A stretch of 64,000 bases of DNA from Arthrobacter sp. Soil736 (GTDB lineage: Bacteria > Actinomycetota > Actinomycetes > Actinomycetales > Micrococcaceae), in the NCBI RefSeq assembly GCF_001428005.1, contig NZ_LMSB01000014.1, positions 307 through 64,306 on the forward strand. The letters run 5' to 3'. The notes beneath the pieces were generated by a model. The model was not told where the DNA came from and searched no databases. It worked only from the letters and a program-made list of their open reading frames with translations. The translations under genes and the position numbers were made by a program. Positions within the stretch are counted from its first letter, which is position 1, and each line of letters opens with the position of its first letter. Below are positions 51,311 to 60,005 of the stretch, piece by piece.

Positions 51311-51925
51311 ATGGAGTCTGCCCACTATTTCAGCGCCTCGCCCGCGGGGCCTTTCACCCGCAAGCCACTCACGGTGGAACTGGCGGGTGAAACGCGGAAC
51401 CTGCAGACCTCCGCCGGCATCTTCAGCCCCGACGGAATCGACAAAGGCACGGCGGTCCTGCTGGCGGACGTGCCCGCGCCGGCCCCGCAGGGGAACCTGC
51501 TGGACATCGGCTGCGGGTGGGGGCCGATTGCCCTGACGATGGCGCTGCGCGCTCCGCATGCACGGGTTTACGCCGTGGACGTCAATGAGCGCTGCATCGC
51601 GCTCACCAACGGGAACGCTGCCCTGCTTGGCCTGGACAACGTCACGGCCAGCACTCCGGAGGCTGTTGATCCGGACCTGCGCTTCGACACGATCTGGTCC
51701 AACCCGCCGATCCGGATCGGCAAGGATGAACTGCATTCACTGCTGCTGCTCTGGCTGCCGCGGCTGGCCCCTGGCGGTTCCGCCTGGCTCGTGGTGCAGA
51801 AGAACCTGGGCTCGGATTCCCTTCAGCGCTGGCTGGTCGAGGTGCTCGATGACTCGTTCACGGTGAGCCGGGAGAGCACGTCGAAGGCTTTCCGGATCCT
51901 GCGCGTCAGGAAAGCGTCCCGGTAG
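51311..51925 (+). CDS. RsmC-like class I methyltransferase (MTS domain)
   Basis: The 204-residue protein has a SAM-binding motif LDIGCGWGPIAL near residue 62 and the N2-guanine methyltransferase motif NPPIRIG, typical of RsmC/RlmG enzymes. It probably methylates a guanine in rRNA. I choose ATG 51311, giving MESAHYFSASPAGPFTRKPL, as the longer frame from 51185 lacks family features. Its last 20 bases overlap the convergent dapF stop. The gene is unusually placed between hflX and dapF and reads against both. Confidence 0.85.
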   Translation: MESAHYFSASPAGPFTRKPLTVELAGETRNLQTSAGIFSPDGIDKGTAVLLADVPAPAPQGNLLDIGCGWGPIALTMALRAPHARVYAVDVNERCIALTNGNAALLGLDNVTASTPEAVDPDLRFDTIWSNPPIRIGKDELHSLLLLWLPRLAPGGSAWLVVQKNLGSDSLQRWLVEVLDDSFTVSRESTSKAFRILRVRKASR

Positions 51926-52850
51926 CAACGATCGTTGCCGGGCCGCTGAGCTCCACGTGCTCGCGGCCGTCGGCCACAGTGAAGAATTTAACCCCGACGA
52001 CGCCGCCCGGCACCTTCACGCGCCAGGCGTCCGGTGCGCCCTGTCCGGCCCAGTGACGGATTGCCACCGCCGCAGCACACGCTCCGGTTCCGCACGACTG
52101 CGTTTCGCCGACGCCGCGCTCATGGACACGCATGGTCACCGTGCCGACGCCGTCATGGACCAGCGGCTCCGCCGGGACGACGAACTCGACGTTGGTGCCG
52201 TGGGCAGGCTTGGGGTCAACGTGCGGTGCCGTGAAGAGCCGCATGCCCTCCAGCTCGGAGAGTTCGGCCAGCGCGACAACCGTGTGCGGGTTGCCCATGC
52301 TGACGGACAACGCCGGGCGGGGCACTTCCAGGCCGTCGGCGCCGACGAGGGAATCCATGGCGCGCGCCGCCGCCTCAGCCGGGAAGATGAACTCCCACGG
52401 CCCCATATCGACGGCGTATCCGTCACCCGTGCGGACAATGGTCTTGACGCCGCCGCGGGTGCCGATGGCCATCGAACCGCCCGCCGGGAGCTCCGCCAGG
52501 CCTTCGGCGAGGAGGAAGTGGACGAACACGCGCACGCCGTTGCCGCACATCTCCGACAGCGAGCCGTCTCCGTTCCGGTAGTCCATGAACCATTCGGCGT
52601 CGGGGTGCAAGGCAAGAAGCTGCCGGCCTTCGTCGAGGAGCCGGGAGGGGACGGCCCGGATGAGTCCGTCGCCGCCGATGCCGCGGTGGCGATCGCACAG
52701 GTGGGCAACCTGCTCAGGGGAGATGGAGTGCGTGCCCTCGGGGTCGGCGATGAGGACGAAGTCGTTACCCGTTCCGTGGCCCTTGGAGAAGCGGAGGCCG
52801 CTCAGTTGCGAGGTGGCTGACTCGGCTGTTTCTGCAAGGGTTTCATCCAT
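51906..52850 (-). CDS. dapF: diaminopimelate epimerase
   Basis: This PLP-independent epimerase makes meso-DAP for lysine and peptidoglycan. The two catalytic cysteines are in MCGNGVR and SCGTGACA. The 314-residue product starts at ATG 52850. It follows miaA by 44 bases on the same strand. Its 3' end overlaps the convergent methyltransferase gene by 20 bases. Confidence 0.96.
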   Translation of the reverse strand: MDETLAETAESATSQLSGLRFSKGHGTGNDFVLIADPEGTHSISPEQVAHLCDRHRGIGGDGLIRAVPSRLLDEGRQLLALHPDAEWFMDYRNGDGSLSEMCGNGVRVFVHFLLAEGLAELPAGGSMAIGTRGGVKTIVRTGDGYAVDMGPWEFIFPAEAAARAMDSLVGADGLEVPRPALSVSMGNPHTVVALAELSELEGMRLFTAPHVDPKPAHGTNVEFVVPAEPLVHDGVGTVTMRVHERGVGETQSCGTGACAAAVAIRHWAGQGAPDAWRVKVPGGVVGVKFFTVADGREHVELSGPATIVATGTLS

Positions 52851-52894
52851 GGTTCAAGGTTACCTTCACGCCGCCGGGGTCCGGAAAACGGGCT

Positions 52895-53833
52895 TCAGGA
52901 GCACAGCGCCGCGGCCTTGGCCGTGAGGGCGGGGTCCTGCCAGTCGAGCCACTTGATGCGGGGATCCGCGCGGAACCAGGTGAGCTGGCGCCGGGCAAAC
53001 TGCCTTGTAGCCACAATGGTCTCCTCGGTGGCCTGGGCGACGTCCGCCTCGCCGTCGAGCACTTTGAGGAACTGGGCGTAGCCAAGGGCGCGGGGCGCGG
53101 TCCTGCCCCGGCGCAGCCCGGCTGCTTCGAGCCGTTCAACCTCGGCCAGCAGTCCGCGCTCCACCATCCGGTGAACGCGTTCGGCCAGCCGTCCGCGCAG
53201 CACCTCCCGGTCAACCGCCAGACCGATCTGCACGGCTGGCTGGACGTACTCGCGCGTGGGCATGAAGGAGCTGAACGGCCGCCCTGTCAGCTCGAAGACC
53301 TCCAGCGCACGAATGATGCGCCGGCCGTCACCGAGCCGCCCGGCGGACACCGGGTCGACGGCCCGCAGGCGTTCGAGCAGCGGAGCCGTCCCGACGGAGG
53401 CGTGGTCCTGCTCGAGCCGGCCGCGGATCTCCGGATCGGTCCCCGGGAATTCCAGGACATCGAGGGCGGCGCGCACGTACAGCCCGGAGCCTCCGGCCAG
53501 GATGGCCCGCTTTCCGCGGCTGTGGATATCGGCGACGGCGGCCCTCGCCAGTTGCTGGAAGTCGGACACCGACGCTTCCTGGGTGACGTCCAGGATGTCC
53601 AGCAGGTGGTGCGGCACTCCCCTGCGCTCGGCATCGGTGATCTTGGCCGTCCCGATGTCCATGCCCCGGTAGAACTGCATGGAATCGGCGTTGATGACTT
53701 CGCCGTCCAGTGCCAGGGCGAGCTCGACGGCGAGGTCGGACTTTCCCGAGCCGGTGGGCCCGACGACGGCAATGACGGGCGGCCCGTCCGGACTGGGCGT
53801 CCGGGAACTCACGGCTCCGGAAGTGTCGCCCAC
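52895..53833 (-). CDS. miaA: tRNA dimethylallyltransferase
   Basis: MiaA adds a dimethylallyl group to A37 of tRNAs reading U-start codons. The P-loop GPTGSGKS, the catalytic Asp in [13 protein letters not shown] and the prenyl-acceptor region are clear. The longest frame reaches 53908 but overlaps miaB. I use GTG 53833, one base after the miaB TAA, giving 312 residues; GTG 53812 is possible. The next enzyme, MiaB, sits immediately upstream. Confidence 0.95.
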   Translation of the reverse strand: MGDTSGAVSSRTPSPDGPPVIAVVGPTGSGKSDLAVELALALDGEVINADSMQFYRGMDIGTAKITDAERRGVPHHLLDILDVTQEASVSDFQQLARAAVADIHSRGKRAILAGGSGLYVRAALDVLEFPGTDPEIRGRLEQDHASVGTAPLLERLRAVDPVSAGRLGDGRRIIRALEVFELTGRPFSSFMPTREYVQPAVQIGLAVDREVLRGRLAERVHRMVERGLLAEVERLEAAGLRRGRTAPRALGYAQFLKVLDGEADVAQATEETIVATRQFARRQLTWFRADPRIKWLDWQDPALTAKAAALCS

Positions 53834-53834
53834 G

Positions 53835-55388
53835 TTATTGGCGGCTCCGGACAGGAAGGGACGGCATGCCCAGCGAGACCCCGGTCTTCCCCGCGGTGCC
53901 CGTGGCACCCGGGGCGGGGGCGCCGCAGGAGTCGGCCTGCGCCCTGTCCCAGGCGTCGCCCGCGCGCGAACGCCGCAGGGCGTAGTCGGCGGGCGTTGCC
54001 GGGTCCGCGACCAGGTGGAAGGCTGCCGCTTCCGTCACGGTGACCGTGACCAGGTCGCCCGGGCGTGGCGCCGGGGCACCGTCGGGGACGGAGAAGTGGA
54101 CGAGCCGCTGGTCCTGCGAGCGGCCCGACAACCGGTGGGTTTCCTCCGCCTTGCGGCCGGACTGGGCGGTGACCATGACCTCGACGCGGCGTCCGAGCTG
54201 CTTCGCGTTCTCCTCCGCGGCGATGCGGTCCTGCAGGGCCGTGAGCCGTTCGAAGCGTTCCTGCACCACAGCCTTGGGCAGCTGATCCGGCAGGTCCGCG
54301 GCCGGCGTGCCGGGCCGCTTGGAGTACTGGAAGGTGAAGGCCGTGGCGAAACGTGACTTTTCGACGACGTCCAGGGTGGCCTGGAAATCCTCTTCCGTCT
54401 CCCCCGGGAAGCCGACGATGATGTCGGTCGAGATCGCGGCGTGCGGAATCTTCGCCCGGACCTTGTCCAGGATTCCGAGGAACTTCGCGGAGCGGTAGGA
54501 CCGCTTCATGTCGCGGAGGACCTTGTCGGAGCCCGACTGGAGCGGCATGTGCAGCTGGGGCATGACGTTGGCTGTTTCGGCCATGGCGTCAATGACGTCG
54601 TCGGTGAACGCTGCCGGGTGCGGGCTCGTGAAGCGGACCCTTTCCAGGCCCGGGATCTCGCCGCAGGCGCGCAGCAGCTTGGAGAACGCCTGGCGGTCGC
54701 CGAATTCCACGCCGTACGAGTTGACGTTCTGGCCAAGGAGCGTCACTTCGATGGCGCCGTCATCCACCAGGGCCTGCACCTCGGCGAGGATGTCCCCCGG
54801 CCGGCGGTCCTTTTCCTTGCCGCGCAGGGCCGGGACGATGCAGAACGTGCAGGTGTTGTTGCAGCCCACGGAGATGGACACCCAGCCCGAATACACGGAG
54901 TCGCGTTTGGTGGGCAGCGTCGACGGAAAGACGTCCAGAGACTCGAGGATCTCGAGCTGGGCCTCGTTGTTGTGGCGTGCCCGGTCCAGGAGTGCCGGCA
55001 AGGCGCCCACGTTGTGCGTCCCGAAAACGGCATCCACCCACGGCGCCTTCTTCAGGATGGTCTCGCGGTCCTTCTGGGCCAGGCAGCCGCCCACGGCAAT
55101 CTGCATGCCCGGGTTGGCTGCCTTGATGGGCGCCAGCATGCCCAGGTTGCCGTACAGCTTGTTGTCCGCGTTTTCCCGTACGGCGCAGGTGTTGAACACG
55201 ACGACGTCGGCCTGGGCGCCTTCGGCCGGAACATAGCCGGCGGCCTCCAGCATCCCTGCCATCCGCTCGGAATCGTGGACGTTCATCTGGCAGCCGAACG
55301 TTCGCACCTGGTATGTGCGGGGCGCGGCCGAAGCGTCGGTTGCTGCTGGAACGGTGCCGGATGCGGGGGAAGGATAGGTCAGACTCAC
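53835..55388 (-). CDS. miaB: tRNA-2-methylthio-N6-dimethylallyladenosine synthase
   Basis: MiaB is a two-cluster radical SAM methylthiotransferase that adds the 2-methylthio group to i6A37 made by MiaA. An N-terminal UPF0004 domain carries three cluster cysteines ([29 protein letters not shown]), the radical SAM motif CNNTCTFC is near residue 178, and a TRAM domain is at about 400-470. The start is GTG 55388. The last 50 residues are a variable tail. Confidence 0.96.
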   Translation of the reverse strand: MSLTYPSPASGTVPAATDASAAPRTYQVRTFGCQMNVHDSERMAGMLEAAGYVPAEGAQADVVVFNTCAVRENADNKLYGNLGMLAPIKAANPGMQIAVGGCLAQKDRETILKKAPWVDAVFGTHNVGALPALLDRARHNNEAQLEILESLDVFPSTLPTKRDSVYSGWVSISVGCNNTCTFCIVPALRGKEKDRRPGDILAEVQALVDDGAIEVTLLGQNVNSYGVEFGDRQAFSKLLRACGEIPGLERVRFTSPHPAAFTDDVIDAMAETANVMPQLHMPLQSGSDKVLRDMKRSYRSAKFLGILDKVRAKIPHAAISTDIIVGFPGETEEDFQATLDVVEKSRFATAFTFQYSKRPGTPAADLPDQLPKAVVQERFERLTALQDRIAAEENAKQLGRRVEVMVTAQSGRKAEETHRLSGRSQDQRLVHFSVPDGAPAPRPGDLVTVTVTEAAAFHLVADPATPADYALRRSRAGDAWDRAQADSCGAPAPGATGTAGKTGVSLGMPSLPVRSRQ

Positions 55389-55486
55389 CCGTTAAGCGTA
55401 CCGGCTGCGCCCGGCTCCCTCATGCCCCAGCTGCCTGCGCCCGAACTGCTGGCGACTGAGCCGCGCAAAGCTTGGCTGCCGGACCC

Positions 55487-56071
55487 TCAGCTGCCTGATG
55501 CGGCGTCGAGCACTTCGCCCACGATGCGGAAAGCCTGCGACGGCTGGTACCCCTTGCGGGCGAGCATGGACGCCAGCCGGCGGGTGGCCTTGTCCCGCTC
55601 GGCGCGGTCTGACAGGTCAGTTCCCACCCGGAGGCGGCGTTCCACCAACTGGCGGGCCGCCGCTTCCTCGTCGTCGTCGCTGAGCTGTTCCAAGGCCGAC
55701 GCCGCGGTGTCCCCGTCGATGCCTTTTTCCGCCAGTTCCCTCCGGAGGGCACCCTTGGCCAGCTTGCGGGTCTGTGAGCGGCTCCGCACCCACATCTCGG
55801 CAAACTCCGCGTCATCGACCAGCCTGACCTCTTCAAAGCGGTCAAGGACAGCGGCGGCGACGTCCTTGGGCACGTTGCGCTCCGCCAGCTTGCGCTCGAG
55901 CTGCAGCCTGCTCTTGGGCGAATTGGTCAGCTGCCGCAGCACGATGGCGCGCGCCACCGCAGCAGGGTCAGGCTCCCTGTCCTCCGCGAACCTGCCCTCC
56001 GCGAATGCTGACGGCGGGGCTGACTCCTGACCGGCGGACGCGGCGCGGCGCTTGCTGCTAGAACCCGTCAA
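55487..56071 (-). CDS. recX: recombination regulatory protein RecX
   Basis: RecX binds RecA filaments and limits their activity. The 194-residue helical protein has three RecX repeats ([73 protein letters not shown]). The start is TTG 56071, which overlaps the end of recA by 14 bases; no other start lies before the homology. Co-transcription with recA ensures joint SOS expression. Confidence 0.93.
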   Translation of the reverse strand: MTGSSSKRRAASAGQESAPPSAFAEGRFAEDREPDPAAVARAIVLRQLTNSPKSRLQLERKLAERNVPKDVAAAVLDRFEEVRLVDDAEFAEMWVRSRSQTRKLAKGALRRELAEKGIDGDTAASALEQLSDDDEEAAARQLVERRLRVGTDLSDRAERDKATRRLASMLARKGYQPSQAFRIVGEVLDAASGS

Positions 56072-57113
56072 CGGCCTTCAGCTTCGGGGAAGCCGCGGCG
56101 TCAGCGGCCGCGGGGGCCACCCCGACGCCCAGCTTTTCCTTGATGAGCCGCTCCAGTTCCGCAGCCAGTTCAGGGTTGTCGCGCAGGAAGCGGCGGGAGT
56201 TCTCCATGCCCTGGCCGAGCTGATCGCCGTCGTAGGTGAACCAGGAACCCGACTTCTTGATGATGCCGTGCTCCACGCCCATGTCGATGATGCCGCCCTC
56301 GCGGGAGATGCCCTGGCCGTAGATGATGTCGAACTCGGCGATCTTGAAGGGCGGGGCCATCTTGTTCTTGACGATCTTCGCCTTGGTCCGGTTGCCAACG
56401 GAGTCAGCACCTTCCTTCAGCGTCTGGATCCGCCGGACGTCGATACGGATGGAGGCGTAGAACTTCAGCGCCTTACCACCGGTGGTGGTTTCCGGCGAGC
56501 CGAAGAAGACACCGATCTTTTCCCGGAGCTGGTTGATGAAGATGGCGGTGGTCTTGGTCTGGCTCAGCCGGCCCGTGATCTTTCGCAGGGCCTGGCTCAT
56601 GAGGCGCGCCTGGAGGCCGACGTGGCTGTCTCCCATGTCGCCTTCGATTTCCGCACGCGGCACAAGCGCGGCCACGGAGTCGATGACGATGACGTCAAGG
56701 GAGCCGGAGCCGATAAGCATGTCCATGATTTCCAGCGCCTGCTCGCCGGTGTCCGGCTGGGAGACCAGCAGGGCGTCAGTGTCGACGCCAAGCTTGGCCG
56801 CGTACTCGGGATCGAGGGCGTGCTCGGCGTCGATGAAGGCGGCGATGCCGCCCTGCCGCTGGGCGTTGGCCACAGCATGCAGCGCAACGGTGGTCTTACC
56901 GGACGATTCCGGTCCATAGATTTCGACGATCCTGCCGCGCGGCAGTCCGCCAATTCCCAACGCCACGTCCAGGGCGATGGATCCTGTCGGGATAACCTCA
57001 ATCGGGGCCCGGACTTCATCGCCCAGCCGCATGACGGAGCCTTTGCCGAACTGCTTGTCAATCTGGGCAAGCGCTGCTTCAAGCGCCTTTTCACGATCCG
57101 GGGCTGCCGCCAT
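56058..57113 (-). CDS. recA: recombinase RecA
   Basis: RecA forms filaments on single-strand DNA, promotes strand exchange and activates LexA self-cleavage. The 351-residue protein has Walker A GPESSGKT at 67-74 and the usual [14 protein letters not shown] and KNKMAPPFK segments. It is intein-free. ATG 57113 has an AGAGGTG Shine-Dalgarno. A LexA box at 57260-57273 lies in the upstream region. Confidence 0.98.
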   Translation of the reverse strand: MAAAPDREKALEAALAQIDKQFGKGSVMRLGDEVRAPIEVIPTGSIALDVALGIGGLPRGRIVEIYGPESSGKTTVALHAVANAQRQGGIAAFIDAEHALDPEYAAKLGVDTDALLVSQPDTGEQALEIMDMLIGSGSLDVIVIDSVAALVPRAEIEGDMGDSHVGLQARLMSQALRKITGRLSQTKTTAIFINQLREKIGVFFGSPETTTGGKALKFYASIRIDVRRIQTLKEGADSVGNRTKAKIVKNKMAPPFKIAEFDIIYGQGISREGGIIDMGVEHGIIKKSGSWFTYDGDQLGQGMENSRRFLRDNPELAAELERLIKEKLGVGVAPAAADAAASPKLKAVDGF

Positions 57114-57245
57114 GGTTCACACCTCTAATGCTTTCTCGCGTTGGAGTGGCCTGTGCGGCCTGTTTTCTGTCATCACTGACGCTAATGCCGCCCTCTGACA
57201 TTGTTGCCGGGCGGGAGTGCGTATGTGGATAACCTGCTCAAAAAA

Positions 57246-57273
57246 AGCATAGCCCTACCCGAACAGATATTCG
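57246..57273 (-). promoter_or_regulatory. LexA box and promoter of recA
   Basis: Cgaacagatattcg (57260-57273) matches the SOS consensus apart from one base. On the minus strand a TATGCT -10 (57246-57251) follows it with the box covering the -35 region. The 5' UTR would be about 127 bases. Confidence 0.75.
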
Positions 57274-57322
57274 AACAATCTGTCGGCGTGTCAGGCCTCT
57301 TCAGTCGTGCCAGGGACGCCGG

Positions 57323-57547
57323 TCAGTTCCGGCTGGGTTTGATGTCGCGGCCCAGGCGGCGCTCCGCGGGGACGTCCTGGACATCACAGACGGCGAGCCA
57401 GACGTCGCGAGGGTTGACGCCCGCGGCAAGGGCCTGGACCGCGGTCCGGCTGCCTACGCCGGCAAGCACCAGTGAGCCGCCGAGCACGCGCGAGTAGCCT
57501 GCGCCGAATTCGTCGTCCATGAGCCGCCAAAAATCACTAATTCTCAC
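57323..57547 (-). CDS. DUF3046 domain protein
   Basis: This 74-residue protein begins VRISDFWRLMDDEFGAGYSRVLGGSLVL and is a full-length DUF3046 member. The start is GTG 57547 with GAGAG upstream; the frame stays open to 57670, which would be antisense to the MarR gene. DUF3046 genes sit beside recA in many Actinobacteria, as here. The role is unknown. It lies 209 bases upstream of recA, on the same strand. Confidence 0.85.
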   Translation of the reverse strand: MRISDFWRLMDDEFGAGYSRVLGGSLVLAGVGSRTAVQALAAGVNPRDVWLAVCDVQDVPAERRLGRDIKPSRN

Positions 57548-57576
57548 GCCATAGAGTCTCTCACGGGCGCGGACCA

Positions 57577-57582
57577 TAGAAT
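57577..57582 (+). promoter_or_regulatory. -10 box of the MarR gene, predicted leaderless
   Basis: TAGAAT ends 7 bases before ATG 57590 and no Shine-Dalgarno is present, so transcription probably starts at the start codon. No good -35 box is visible. Confidence 0.55.
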
Positions 57583-57589
57583 GGTTGCC

Positions 57590-58099
57590 ATGAGCAACCC
57601 AGCTGACGTCCCCGGAGTCTCCGCCCCCTCCGAGGACACCCTCGATGCCGCGCTGAAGACCGTGGAGCATCAGATCAGCCTCTTCTGGCGGCGTGCCCGG
57701 TCCGTATCGCAGCAGCTGTCACGCCAGGTGCATCCGGACATGGAGCCAGCCGCATACGGCCTGCTGACGGTGATCCGCAAAGAGGGTCCCATCCGGCTGA
57801 CAGAGCTGGCTTCCTGCATCGGTGTAGGCAAGCCGTCGGTCAGCCGCCAGATTGCATTCCTCGAGAGCATCGGCCTCGTAGTCAAGGAGGCAGACCCGAT
57901 GGACGGCCGCGCCCAGACCATCAGGCTCACGCCGCACGGCGAGGAGAAAATGCACCAGGTGCAGGACGCCAGGCGGCAGGTTTTCCGGGAGAGGCTGGGC
58001 GAATGGCCCGTGGAGGATCTTGAGGCCCTGGCCACCTACCTGGCCAAGCTCAACGCCACGTACGAACGTGACGGCTTCCCGAAGGACGGCACTCCCTAA
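57590..58099 (+). CDS. MarR family transcriptional regulator
   Basis: The 169-residue protein has a winged helix core: IRLTELASCIGVGKPSVSRQIAFLESIGLVVKEADPMDGRAQTIRLTPHGEE carries the recognition helix and the wing with the conserved D-x-R. Flanking helices form the dimer interface. It should be a dimeric repressor or activator, perhaps ligand-responsive. I choose ATG 57590 on the basis of the -10 box; another ATG is nine bases upstream. It is convergent with clgR and divergent from DUF3046/recA, so its target cannot be guessed. Confidence 0.88.
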   Translation: MSNPADVPGVSAPSEDTLDAALKTVEHQISLFWRRARSVSQQLSRQVHPDMEPAAYGLLTVIRKEGPIRLTELASCIGVGKPSVSRQIAFLESIGLVVKEADPMDGRAQTIRLTPHGEEKMHQVQDARRQVFRERLGEWPVEDLEALATYLAKLNATYERDGFPKDGTP

Positions 58100-58169
58100 A
58101 ACGCCAGGAACCCCGACTGGGCCGGGCGCCGGCAAACGGTGTGCCGCTCGTCCCGGGAAGGCGCGACTA

Positions 58170-58195
58170 AGGCCCCCGGCCTGAGCCGGAGGCCT
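58170..58195. terminator. terminator between the MarR gene and clgR
   Basis: Arms aggcccccggc and gccggaggcct pair over 11 bases with one mismatch and a ctga loop. It lies between convergent genes and lacks a strong T-run. Confidence 0.6.
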
Positions 58196-58219
58196 CGCGT
58201 CTATATTCCGTGGAGCTGG

Positions 58220-58579
58220 TTACCGGGCGCCCGAGAGCAGCCCCTTGGCCAGTTCGTCAGACAGGTCAGTATTGAGTTCGCGGTCAAGGTCGCGGCCGTA
58301 ACGCTGCGAGAATTCCTGCGGCACGGTGTCCGGAACGGCAACGCCCTCGGCCACTGCCACGCGGTCGCTGACCTCTCGGAGCATGCTGGACAGCGGAACG
58401 TCGAGGGCCGAGCAGATCGAAGACAGCAGCTCCGAAGAGGCTTCCTTCTGGCCGCGCTCCACTTCACTGAGGTACCCAAGGGAAACCCTGGCACTGTGTG
58501 AAACTTCGCGGAGCGTCCGGCCCTGACGCTGGCGAACGTCGCGCAGAACATCACCGATTTCGTGACGAAGTACTACCAT
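58220..58579 (-). CDS. clgR: ClgR-type transcriptional regulator
   Basis: ClgR is an XRE-type activator of clp protease and other proteostasis genes in Actinobacteria. The 119-residue protein has a helix-turn-helix with [34 protein letters not shown], the ClgR hallmark, and a C-terminal helical part ending [10 protein letters not shown], an Ala-rich end compatible with Clp degradation. I chose ATG 58579, which has AAGGAG at 7-base spacing; a longer in-frame start exists at 58672. A match to the ClgR operator lies upstream. Confidence 0.9.
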   Translation of the reverse strand: MVVLRHEIGDVLRDVRQRQGRTLREVSHSARVSLGYLSEVERGQKEASSELLSSICSALDVPLSSMLREVSDRVAVAEGVAVPDTVPQEFSQRYGRDLDRELNTDLSDELAKGLLSGAR

Positions 58580-58706
58580 CTTGCGCTCCTTCTGTTCGCT
58601 CTTTGCCTGATCGGCGAGGCCCACATCCTTCCAGCGGACAACGCCGTTTACGGATACGGGCTGCTTTACCATCTGTATCGCCTTGCTCCCTCTTTAGTCC
58701 GGTGCG

Positions 58707-58720
58707 CGTGAAGCGAACCG
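58707..58720 (-). promoter_or_regulatory. candidate ClgR operator upstream of clgR
   Basis: The minus strand reads gttcgc-ttcac-gcg, matching the published-type ClgR motif GTTCGC-N5-GCG. It lies about 130 bases before the clgR ATG, which suggests autoregulation. Confidence 0.55.
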
Positions 58721-58809
58721 CTTTTGGTCTTTTCATCCTAGGCGCCTCCCTGATGCGGAGGCGACACAAAATAACAACTATTCGGATTCGCTTTTTGTTC
58801 CCGGCAACC

Positions 58810-59310
58810 TTACTCCCGGTAGCTTAGCGACGCTAGGGCCTCTTGAAGCCGTTCCAGCGCGGCCGCGCAGGCCAGGGCCCGGATCTCTGCCCGGGTGCCC
58901 TCGAAGCTGTACGGAAACGACGTCGAGCCCTGGGCTGTGGCGACGCCGATGAACACTGTCCCCACTGACTTGCCGTCGTGCTCGTCAGGCCCGGCGACTC
59001 CCGTGGTGGACACTCCGAGGTCCGCGCCCAAGGTTCGTCGCGCGCCGTCGGCCATCGCTGCCGCCACTGCGCCGTCAACGGAGCCGACGGAGTCCAGCAG
59101 CGCCTGCGGAACGCCAAGGACGTCCCGCTTGACGGAGTTCCGGTAGGAAACAACGCCGCCCTGCAGCATGGACGATGCGCCTGGCGTGTCTGCCAGCATC
59201 GCCGTGACCATGCCGGCCGTCAGCGATTCTGCGGTGGCGACGGTGATTCCCCGTTCCACGGCTGCGGCGACGGCCTCGCCGGCGATCCGGTGCAGGTTGG
59301 TCATGGTCAT
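58810..59310 (-). CDS. cinA: CinA C-terminal domain protein (nicotinamide-nucleotide amidase family)
   Basis: The 166-residue protein is a stand-alone PncC/CinA-C domain that deamidates NMN to NaMN. Catalytic-type Ser and Lys residues are in ATAESLTAGMV and SYRNSVKRDVLGV, and GPDEHDGKSVGTVFIG is conserved. ATG 59310 overlaps the pgsA stop as ATGA. The stand-alone form without the N-terminal domain is common in this lineage. The ftsK-pgsA-cinA-clgR order is conserved in Actinobacteria. Confidence 0.9.
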   Translation of the reverse strand: MTMTNLHRIAGEAVAAAVERGITVATAESLTAGMVTAMLADTPGASSMLQGGVVSYRNSVKRDVLGVPQALLDSVGSVDGAVAAAMADGARRTLGADLGVSTTGVAGPDEHDGKSVGTVFIGVATAQGSTSFPYSFEGTRAEIRALACAAALERLQEALASLSYRE

Positions 59311-59996
59311 CCCTCCCGGGTTTCCGGTTTGCGGTGTTCGTGGTCGTGGTGTTCGTGTTCCTGGTCGTGGCGTTCCTCGGCGCGCCGGCGCAGCCCCTGC
59401 GCCCGGACCTTCATCGCTTCAATGACATATTCGACGCCGGTCCACACGGTGATCAGCACGGCGACGAGCATGACGGCGAAGGCGACCCAGACCAGCCACG
59501 GTGCGATGGCGGACAGCGGGAGAAGGTAGAGGAAAATGGCCGCAGTCTGGACCACGGTCTTCAGTTTGCCGCCGCGGGACGCCGGGATCACGCCGTAGCG
59601 GATCACGAAGAACCTCAGAGCGGTGATGCCCCATTCACGGACCAGGATGACGACAGTAATCCACCAGGGCAGCTCGTTCAGGACAGACAGCATGACCAGG
59701 GCCGAGCCGATCAGGAGCTTGTCCGCAATCGGATCGGCGATCTTTCCGAAGTCGGTGACCAGTCCCCTGCTCCGGGCGATGTCACCGTCGAGCTTGTCCG
59801 TGTAGATGGCGACGGCGAACGCCGCCACGGCGGCCCAGCGCCAGGGTCCGGACTCACTGCGCAGGCCCGGTGCATCGGCGACAAGGAACCAGACGAAGAA
59901 CGGCACCAGCACGATGCGGAGCATGGTGAGGATGTTGGGAAGATTCCAGATCCCGGAGCTGTTGGAGCCGGCCGCGGTCGCTTCGGTGCTAGTCAC
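59307..59996 (-). CDS. pgsA: CDP-alcohol phosphatidyltransferase, phosphatidylglycerophosphate synthase
   Basis: This inner-membrane enzyme makes phosphatidylglycerophosphate from CDP-diacylglycerol and glycerol-3-phosphate. The 229-residue protein has the signature DGDIARSRGLVTDFGKIADPIAD (DG-x2-AR-x8-G-x3-D-x3-D) and multiple membrane helices. The C-terminal 25 residues are His/Glu-rich (ERHDQEHEHHDHEHR) and may bind metal or be disordered. ftsK ends 9 bases from its start. Confidence 0.92.
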   Translation of the reverse strand: MTSTEATAAGSNSSGIWNLPNILTMLRIVLVPFFVWFLVADAPGLRSESGPWRWAAVAAFAVAIYTDKLDGDIARSRGLVTDFGKIADPIADKLLIGSALVMLSVLNELPWWITVVILVREWGITALRFFVIRYGVIPASRGGKLKTVVQTAAIFLYLLPLSAIAPWLVWVAFAVMLVAVLITVWTGVEYVIEAMKVRAQGLRRRAEERHDQEHEHHDHEHRKPETREG

Positions 59997-60005
59997 CCTT
60001 CTAGG

